NCBI RefSeq assembly: GCF_947507565.1
Contig: NC_089194.1
Coordinates: forward strand, 682,001 to 746,000
Length of the DNA stretch: 64,000 nucleotides
Direction: 5' to 3'
Origin: Oscarella lobularis
Taxonomy: Eukaryota > Porifera > Homoscleromorpha > Homosclerophorida > Oscarellidae
A program made the translations under genes and the position numbers. The notes under the pieces were generated by a model. It worked only from the letters and a program-made list of their open reading frames with translations, had not been told where the DNA came from and did no database searches. Positions within the stretch are counted from its first letter, which is position 1. Every line of letters begins with the position of its first letter. Positions 57,710-64,000 of this stretch are shown here, one piece after another.

Positions 57710-59096
57710 TGCACTTGCATTTCATTTCTGTGTGACTGTCTAGCATTTGCTCGTTTAGTTTATTTGCAGCAATTGTCTTTATATGTTTTACTTCTTTGTT
57801 GTAGCTCCTTAGACGTGCACTGGTTTTCATTTGTCAAAATCTTGCATGATTATACTGATTAGGTCAGAATGTCAGGGATAATTTTTGGTATTGTCTCGGA
57901 TGTTTCTAGGTAAATGTCTATGTCTGTACGTGTTTAGTGACATCTAAAGAAGGAAAAAATTTCTCTGTATCTGTAATTATTCTTTGAAAAGGCGGGTTGC
58001 TGCGCAAACAATCAACTGAAGAAACGCAATCAATAAATCACTCACATGCCAGTAATTTTCGACTATTTTTACAAAATTGTCAATATCGTAACAAGTTGCT
58101 AAGCCGCTGTCGATGAAAAAATCTTCGTGGAAAGGATTTAGCGGGATAAAGCAAGAACAAAATTTTTCTTTTACGCAACTGCTTCGAAAAATAGGAGACC
58201 TACCCAAAACTTTCTTGCCACAAAACTTTGGTCATACGGGCATTGAACATTAGTCATACCCGTATATTGTAGGGTAATAATGGTCTCTGATAAAACGGAA
58301 AAAGCCGTTTACCCTACCGTCTCCTGAAGTTTCAAGGTTTGCGGAAGGATATAGCACCCAAAGCATGCAATATTTTGTAATATATTCAATAAAAAACTTC
58401 TTTCAAGAACGTTTAATTAAGGCACATTGGTACGACAGCATCAGTAGAGACTATGATGAAGTAAAGTCATGACTCATAAAGAGTGAGTGAAAACCTTATT
58501 TTAGACAACTGGAATTTGTCAGCCAGCTCACGTCGACAATGAGGAAAATCTTTGTGCTCCCACGTTCCATTCTTTCAACACGTCAAGGTACGATTTCCTC
58601 GGAGTTCATAGCAGTCGTTAAAGGCAATTCCAACGCTTTCCCAAATTGCGAACTGTTTGAAGCTTTGAGGCATTCGCTGCTCATTCCTGCTAAAGCCAGG
58701 ATCAGGGCAGTGCGTTACGGTTTTATCTAAATATAACGCGAATAGAAAAATAGTACTAAAAATGAAATAAACGTCGACTTTACATTTTGTATTGGGAATC
58801 TTGTGCCTAATACATCTGTCGCTGTACGGCTGAACGTCGAAACTTCACTGAAACCTTTGGCACGGAAGCATCGCACTCAAGTGAAACCGTAACGCCGCGC
58901 TAACTAGGAACATGTTCAGCTGCACTTTAGAACAGCGAAGTCTTCCTCTCGGCTTCTCGACGCCAAAATTGCCTAATGCAGATCTCCTTTGTGACTTGGA
59001 AAGTTGCACTTCGGAAAACGATGACGTCATTCTACTTAGCTGCGGGCACTCAGAATAAATTGACTCTTTCCATTCGACATGCACAAAGGATGAATC
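57710..59096. other. Downstream region of gene B
   Basis: No gene supported. Candidate AATAAA signals near 58030 and 58386. Isolated open frames (for example 58539-58730) lack splice partners and motifs. TGACGTCA lies at 59022-59029, about 70 bp before the small frame at 59097. Confidence 0.4.
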
Positions 59097-59402
59097 ATGC
59101 GTCTACTGCCAGCCGTTTCTGCTCGACTCTATGAAAAACTCTCTGAAGCCTTCAACAAGAGCATCGCAAAAGACCATCATGATGCAGATGAAGGCCACGT
59201 CCAGGAAGAGGACGACGATAGAGAGGAAGACTTCGAAGACAGAGAGGAAAACTGGTATACTACGACGGAGTTCCAACAGCATCTAAAGGCATCCTTCAGA
59301 AATCTTCCGCCTTCTGCAGTGAGACCGGAATACATTTCTGCACTACAGAAAGAAAAACGCCGCGAAACTGTACTCTGTGATCACAGCTATGCTGGCAATT
59401 AG
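59097..59402 (+). CDS. Small acidic hypothetical protein
   Basis: 101 residues, ATG to TAG, starting MRLLPAVSARLYEKLSE, with a run of acidic residues (QEEDDDREEDFEDREEN) and then FQQHLKASFRNLPPSAVRPE. I recognise no family. A perfect TGACGTCA about 70 bp upstream could be promoter-linked. It may be an exon of a longer gene or a chance frame. Confidence 0.3.
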   Translation: MRLLPAVSARLYEKLSEAFNKSIAKDHHDADEGHVQEEDDDREEDFEDREENWYTTTEFQQHLKASFRNLPPSAVRPEYISALQKEKRRETVLCDHSYAGN

Positions 59403-60245
59403 AGCGGTGACGAGTACAAGCGACGTAAGGGCTTTCCACGAAAGAAATTCTACATCAAACGGCTAAGAAAAATCCACAAGCCACGTGGGAATTAAGCCCG
59501 GCTTTTTTAAAAGCCGAAAATCAAAGCAAAGAAAGAAGGCCCTTTTTATCATTTAGAGTGCTTCTTTCGCTTAAACAGTCAACTTCACAGGTAAGTATGA
59601 CCGCAATGGCAATACACCATAGTGTATGAAGTGCACGCGACTGCGCGATTTTGCCATTGTGATGCAGGTTTCGTTCGAGAGGGTCCCGCTCTAAATCCGC
59701 CCGTGACCTAGTGATTAATAACTTATCTTCTCGTTTTTATCAAAGAAAACAGTCGAAATCCTTCGCTAGAGGGCCAAATCGGCTCGATTTAGGAACATTC
59801 TACGCCGCGTAAAAGCCCTAGCGACGGAGCATGCGCGTTTGGAAGTCCGTCCTGCCCCCGTAAATAGGTCCTCCTCAAATACAGAGCACATTATCAAATA
59901 CAGTACGTCAGAAAAGCGCCTAACTAGAGAATGATGGCCTGCTGTTGGCCATCATGCAAAGCCTCCTACCGCTAACAGTACGCGAGCGCCTTAGATAACA
60001 TGACGTCATAAAATTTCATGCTATCATGTATTCACACTGTTGTACGTACATCACAGTCTTACAGCACAGTCCTACACACCTACTGTAGGTACATAGATAG
60101 GGCCCATGTTTAGGATCCTAATTAGGCCTTTTCTGATACTGGCTTTGAAGTTTATTGAATGTGTAGGTATGTGTACGGGTCATATTTACTGTTACCCGTA
60201 CACGCGTACATACCCACGCATATGCAGTATATGATTGGATTACGA
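59403..60245. other. Non-coding, hairpin-bearing spacer
   Basis: No gene seen. It has a small palindrome at 59931-59955 (ATGATGGCC/GGCCATCAT), TGACGTCA at 60001-60008, and a hairpin at 60166-60213 with arms GGTATGTGTACGGGT and ACCCGTACAC...ACATACC. Confidence 0.5.
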
Positions 60246-60493
60246 TTGATTGTGACGTCAGAGCGTGACAATCAAAAGAGTCGTTTCGGTTTCTCAGCGC
60301 ATTTATAACACGGAAAATAGCCCAGAAAAATTGGAAACAGAGGTTTCTAAGCATTTTTTCAGTTTACGAAAGAAAAAAACGCTTTTTCGCGCCGTAAATC
60401 GCCTTTTTTGGGACACCGTTTTCGGCCCTATGTCGCGCATGCGCTGTACGAAAAAACGGGTTTTTAAGTTGGGTCACAATACCGAGCGTGACG

Positions 60494-60494
60494 A

Positions 60495-60526
<32 letters not shown>
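60494..60526. repeat. (CAGA)n microsatellite
   Basis: About eight CAGA units inside the left arm of the foldback. The right arm carries (TCTG)n after 60885, and another TCTG tract lies at 36094-36127. Confidence 0.9.
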
Positions 60527-60527
<1 letters not shown>

Positions 60528-60735
60528 GACATACAGACATACACTTCCGGCTCTAAGATCACGTTTGAAACAGCCTCCCTTCGCCGTTATACGGGCTCGC
60601 AAACTGCGTTTGCCACCCCGTACAACTGCTGTGGTCGGCTCATGGAGCCGACCACCTTAGTTGTACGGGTGGAGCCCGTATAACGGCGGTGGGAGGCTCT
60701 CTCAAACGTGATCTCAAGGCCGGAAGTGTCTGTCT

Positions 60736-60884
60736 AGGCCCATTCACACTAGCGTAGTTAACGTAACGTAACGTAACGTAACTTCCAAATATGGTCAAGG
60801 AGAGTGATGTCACAAAAGAGAGTGACCAATCATGAGAAGAAGTCTTACGTTACGTTACGTTACGTCGCCAGTGTGAATGGGCCT
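60736..60884. mobile_element. Nested MITE
   Basis: 149 bp with terminal inverted repeats AGGCCCATTCACACT and AGTGTGAATGGGCCT. Inside each end are (GTAAC)n runs, also inverted. The ends resemble PIF/Harbinger or ISL2EU-type termini (from memory). A TCT/TCT duplication flanks it but is uninformative because the target is a TCTG microsatellite. Confidence 0.7.
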
Positions 60885-61224
60885 TCTGTCTGTCTGTCTG
60901 TATATCTGTTCGTCACGCTCGGTATTGTGACGTCACATAAGAAAAACCCTTACTTTGTAAAGCGCATGCGCGACATAGGGCCCAAAACGGTGCCCCAAAA
61001 AAAGGCGATTTTCGGCGCGGATAAAGCGTTTTTTCTTTCATAAACGGAAAAAATGCTTAGAATTCCTTATTTCCAATCGATCTGTGCTATTTTCCGTGTT
61101 ATAAATGCCCTGAGAAACCGAAACGACAGTTTCGATTGTCACGCTCTGACGTCACAATCAAAACCGTGTCTGTGACGCAGGCGGACAGTCGAACACCCGG
61201 ATCAATGGACCTATCGAAAACAAC

Positions 61225-61302
61225 GCTCGAAAAGCGATCCGAAGCTTCGGATCGCTCGAAAAGCGATCCAAAGGATCGCTCGAAGAGCGATCCGAAGGAT
61301 CG
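61225..61302. repeat. Tandem palindromic modules (GATCCGAAGGATC type)
   Basis: Three palindromes of the form CGATCC-GAAG(CTTC)-GGATCG, separated by CTCGAA(A/G)AG spacers. They can form a series of hairpins. Confidence 0.7.
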
Positions 61303-61351
61303 ATTATCAAAGAGCCGTAGCTGCACCATAGATAGAAAACTAGTTTTGATG

Positions 61352-61416
61352 CCCGTGCTTCGCACGGGAAAATAGATACCACAGCATAGTGTGTGTGTTG
61401 GTGGCGAAGCACGGGC
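61352..61416. repeat. Inverted CCCGTGCTTCGCACGGG motif
   Basis: Palindrome CCCGTGCTTCGCACGGG at 61352-61368 and a partial inverted copy GCGAAGCACGGGC at 61404-61416, next to GTGTTGGTGGC repeats. It looks like a repeat-element end. Confidence 0.55.
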
Positions 61417-61575
61417 AAAGAGATACTGCAATATGTAGTGTGAGTGTTGGTGGCATCATATTATCTCTGGTGGCGGCGCCCGCGATGAGCTCTATTGTGT
61501 GTTTAGTTCACTTTACCGGGCTTATTTGCATGTGTATTTGAGTAAAGATAAGCAGACGCATGCAGATCGTATTTT

Positions 61576-61654
61576 GGACCTTAAGAATCAAAGATCGGAA
61601 CCCCCATCTTTTATTCTTAGGATCCTAAATATTAGAGATTGATTCTTAAGGTCC
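61576..61654. repeat. 79-bp inverted repeat
   Basis: Perfect 15-bp arms GGACCTTAAGAATCA (61576-61590) and TGATTCTTAAGGTCC (61640-61654), with a GGATCC core. Possibly a very short MITE. Confidence 0.65.
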
Positions 61655-62637
61655 TAAATATCAATTTGTAATGTTTAGCAAAATGCGTATTTAGCTTTCG
61701 AGCAAGCAAGTGTACGAAATGAAAGCAAGCACGCCACAATAGATTTAATAAAAGGAAACACATCGCATCAGAGAGCACAAATAGCGGAAGTATTTCTTAT
61801 TCTATAGACCCGCCATGCTGGGTCTACGCAACAGGATAAGGTCTATTGAGATACGCTCCGCATGACCAAAAGTTCTACCGTTCAAGAGATTAGAGAAGTG
61901 ACTGACGTATAAAGCATAAATGGTACTGTGTAAACGGAATGCTCGACTCCGTATGCGAGGTTTTTGGGCCCACTTATAGAGTACGTCATACGCCGTGAGG
62001 TTTCTGGAGAATGGCTCATTTGTCGCCCGATCTTTTGCACGTTATTGTGGTACAAATAAGGCCGTAGCGTATGTCAAGTGGGCTCTCTTTTAATTAAAGC
62101 ACACAATTCAGAGAATGTGGTGCCGTGCGACGTCATAATGAAGACAAAAGCACCAGACATTGTGCACCCCATAAGGGAGCGCCCGATGTCGTCGGAGAAA
62201 AAAGAGATGGCCAGTCATCTCCGCGCGGATCGTCGGAGATGTTTGCGCCGCAAGAGAGTGCGGTAGAAGGCGCAGCGAATAAGCCTTAGTGATTTAACGA
62301 AAGGTTCTGATGTTATCCAAGATGGCCGCCGCTCTTAGTAGTACATAGATAGAGATGGCTGGGCCGTTGTAATTTGCAACATCGAACTCCTCTACATTGT
62401 GACGTCACACAGCTTCTCAATGAATGACACCAGCTTTTCTCCTCCTCTCTCCGATGAAGATACCATCAAATCGATCGCTTCGCAAACTGCGAACGATCGC
62501 GTGGGCTTGATCCCGCTCCGCGTTGATGATGCGTTTGCGGTTGAATCAGCTCACGGGATATCGGTCGCCGCGCCCACTTTGAGTGGGCACGCGCCGATTT
62601 TTTTGCTTATTCGGCAAATAATGCATGCGACTCTTCA
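61655..62637. other. Region upstream of the Helitron frame
   Basis: No gene assigned. A 120-residue open frame at 62399-62761 overlaps the Helitron frame and has no motif. TGACGTCA at 62400-62407. The 5' TC end of the Helitron is probably in here but could not be fixed. Confidence 0.4.
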
Positions 62638-64000
62638 ATGCGGCAGGCTTTGCTGCCGCTTACGAAAGAAAAGTCGCACAAATACGAAGGCACTTCAGGG
62701 GAATCCCCTTGTTCAAGACAAAGGCGACTCGCTCGCGAACGAAGGCGAACTCATCGTCTAAATCAGTCTGACGCGCAGAACGAGTCCGAAAAATGCAATC
62801 CTCTCTTTAGAATACGTCGGAAGAGGTCTTCCGAAAGTGTCGAGGAGACATTGGCTCGTAGAAGGAAGGGCGTCGAAAGCCACCAGGCAGAACGAAGAGC
62901 AGAAACGCCAGAAGAACGCCAAGAGCGCTTGTCGCGTAACGCGTTTAGAAATTCCGTCCAAAGAGATAGTGAAACGCCGGAAGAACGCAAAGAGCGTCTG
63001 TCACGTGACGCTATGAGCAAGTCTTTTCGGAGAGATATTGAAACGCCAGAAGAACGCAAAGAGCGTCTGTCACGTGACGCCATTAGCAAGTCTCTTCAAA
63101 GAGATAATGAAACGCCAGAAGAGCGCAAAGAGCGTCTGTCACGTGGCGCTATGGTCAAGTCTCTTCGAAGAGAAAATGAAACGCTTCCGGCGGAAGAACG
63201 CCAAAAGCGTCTTTTAGCTGATTCAAAGCGCAAGTCGGCTAAAAGACGAGAAGTGACTGCGAATAAAAAGCAGTTTCGAAACGATATGGAAGCGCAAAGA
63301 AAGCGACGAAAGAGGCAGGAAGCTGCTCTTCGTGAAAAATCAGTTGAAATGGGCGAGGAAAGGGTTCCTTTTTGGAAAGAGTGGGCGACGCAAGATGAAT
63401 TTGCATCTGCACATTATCCTCGCTTAGACGCATTTCACAAACGCATGGAAGGTTTAACCTTCCATACGTGTGTTTCGTGCGAGGAGCCGTGGCCCACTTT
63501 AGACATAAGGTACAGCACACAAATGTGCAAGCAGTGCACAACTGACCAAGGAAACGGTTGTGTAGGCGGTTGTGTAGGCCTTCTTACATCCGACAACAGC
63601 ATGAATCCTGGGCGTGTTCCACCGCCTCTTAAGGATTTATCCGTTGTCGAAGAAATGCTCATAGCGCAAATAGCACCAATGATGCACATTTTCAGATTGC
63701 CGGCCGGAAGGCAATTTGGATACCGTGGTCACGTGCTAAATTTGCCCCAAAATGTGCAGTCGGTTTTGACCCGTCTGCCTAGAACAAAGAGTAATTTGGG
63801 TATGGTCGTTGTTCGCCAGACGCGCACTTCCGGTAAGGTCAATGACTTCCGCGTAAGGCGACAACGAGTTCTCGAGGCACTCGTAAACTTGAAAAGGAAC
63901 AACAAGTATTACAAGAACATAGAGATAGATTCCGAGGCATTAGAAGCTCTTCCTGAAGATGGAGAACTTGACGATCTCCATGTGATTAGAGCGGATAATG
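62638..64000 (+). CDS. Helitron-type protein, N-terminal part (cut by window end)
   Basis: Open to the end of the window, at least 454 residues from ATG 62638. The first 90 residues are basic. Residues about 89-180 are a tandem repeat (ETPEERKERLSRDA units). Then come FWKEWATQDEFASAHYPRL, zinc-type CVSCEEPW and CKQC, SVVEEMLIAQIAPMMHIFRL, GYRGHVLNLPQNVQSVLTRL and a DUF6570-like VLEALVNLKRNNKYYKNIEI. This order is the N-terminal part of Helitron Rep/helicase proteins of animals. The Rep HUH motif and PIF1-like helicase would lie beyond 64000. No break is seen in the visible part. Confidence 0.85.
   Translation, partial: MRQALLPLTKEKSHKYEGTSGESPCSRQRRLARERRRTHRLNQSDAQNESEKCNPLFRIRRKRSSESVEETLARRRKGVESHQAERRAETPEERQERLSRNAFRNSVQRDSETPEERKERLSRDAMSKSFRRDIETPEERKERLSRDAISKSLQRDNETPEERKERLSRGAMVKSLRRENETLPAEERQKRLLADSKRKSAKRREVTANKKQFRNDMEAQRKRRKRQEAALREKSVEMGEERVPFWKEWATQDEFASAHYPRLDAFHKRMEGLTFHTCVSCEEPWPTLDIRYSTQMCKQCTTDQGNGCVGGCVGLLTSDNSMNPGRVPPPLKDLSVVEEMLIAQIAPMMHIFRLPAGRQFGYRGHVLNLPQNVQSVLTRLPRTKSNLGMVVVRQTRTSGKVNDFRVRRQRVLEALVNLKRNNKYYKNIEIDSEALEALPEDGELDDLHVIRADN
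62902..63177 (+). repeat. 69-bp coding tandem repeat in the Helitron protein
   Basis: Four in-frame units start at 62902, 62971, 63040 and 63109, each beginning GAAACGCC and encoding ETPEER(K/Q)ERLSR. A decayed fifth unit follows at 63178. The repeat is highly charged and probably a helical coil. Confidence 0.9.

Larger units (their letters stand above)
60246..61161. mobile_element. Long foldback (palindromic) element
   Basis: The left arm from 60246 (TTGATTGTGACGTCAGAGCG) reappears inverted up to 61161. Arms match imperfectly over about 270 bp of outer sequence, run into (CAGA)n / (TCTG)n microsatellites, then into an inner palindrome (about 60530-60735) centred on GGTCGGCTCATGGAGCCGAC near 60642. 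No protein is encoded. The right arm is split by the MITE at 60736-60884. Each arm has TGACGTCA near its outer end. Confidence 0.75.

Noticed and set aside
60494-60526. Regular CAGA repeats as a possible CRISPR-like array
   Set aside because: A plain 4-bp microsatellite with no spacers, in a eukaryotic context.
62399-62761. 120-residue open frame on plus
   Set aside because: It overlaps the Helitron frame in another register, lacks a motif, and its start coincides with a CRE-type palindrome. Not counted as a gene.

Overview
This is a window from a eukaryotic, almost certainly animal, nuclear genome. The genes are split by many very short introns (mostly about 35-70 bp). It carries two RNF213-type giant E3 ligases and several eukaryotic transposon classes. 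The short introns, the RNF213 duplication, the SAM/SH3 additions and the repeat types suggest an early-branching metazoan, most likely a sponge. That placement is inference. No rRNA, tRNA or CRISPR was seen.

Layout. (1) 1-1090: remains of minus-strand coding sequence, including the C-lobe of a tyrosine-kinase-like domain with a broken frame. (2) 1091-5525: a complete Ty3/gypsy LTR retrotransposon with identical 192-bp LTRs, a 5-bp target duplication (GTCCA) and one in-frame stop between protease and reverse transcriptase. (3) 7182-28085, minus strand: RNF213-like gene A. (4) 28.1-35.0 kb: the region between two divergent genes, filled by an apparently intact 5000-bp DNA transposon (29420-34419) with identical 209-bp terminal inverted repeats and a 9-bp target duplication. 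It encodes a DUF6589-like transposase and a RecQ-like helicase. (5) 35028-57709, plus strand: RNF213-like gene B, head-to-head with A. (6) 57.7-62.6 kb: repeat-rich, gene-poor DNA with a 0.9-kb foldback element holding a nested MITE. (7) 62638 to the end: the N-terminal part of a Helitron-type protein, cut by the window edge.

Genes A and B can be aligned nearly end to end: disordered N-terminus, SAM domain(s), CBM20-like module, helical stalk, the AAA2/AAA3/AAA4 motor, linker, RING finger, RZ finger and C-terminal helices. They are anciently diverged paralogues. In the known family this is a dynein-like ATPase fused to an E3 ligase that acts in ubiquitylation of microbes, lipid droplets and stress targets. 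Here RING and RZ residues, and the Walker motifs of AAA3 and AAA4, are intact in both. They differ in SAM number (A one, B two), in an SH3 domain seen only in B, in an acidic insert in AAA3 of A, and in several introns. Exon boundaries were placed by reading GT/AG sites and keeping frame between paralogues. The first exons of both genes are the least certain part.
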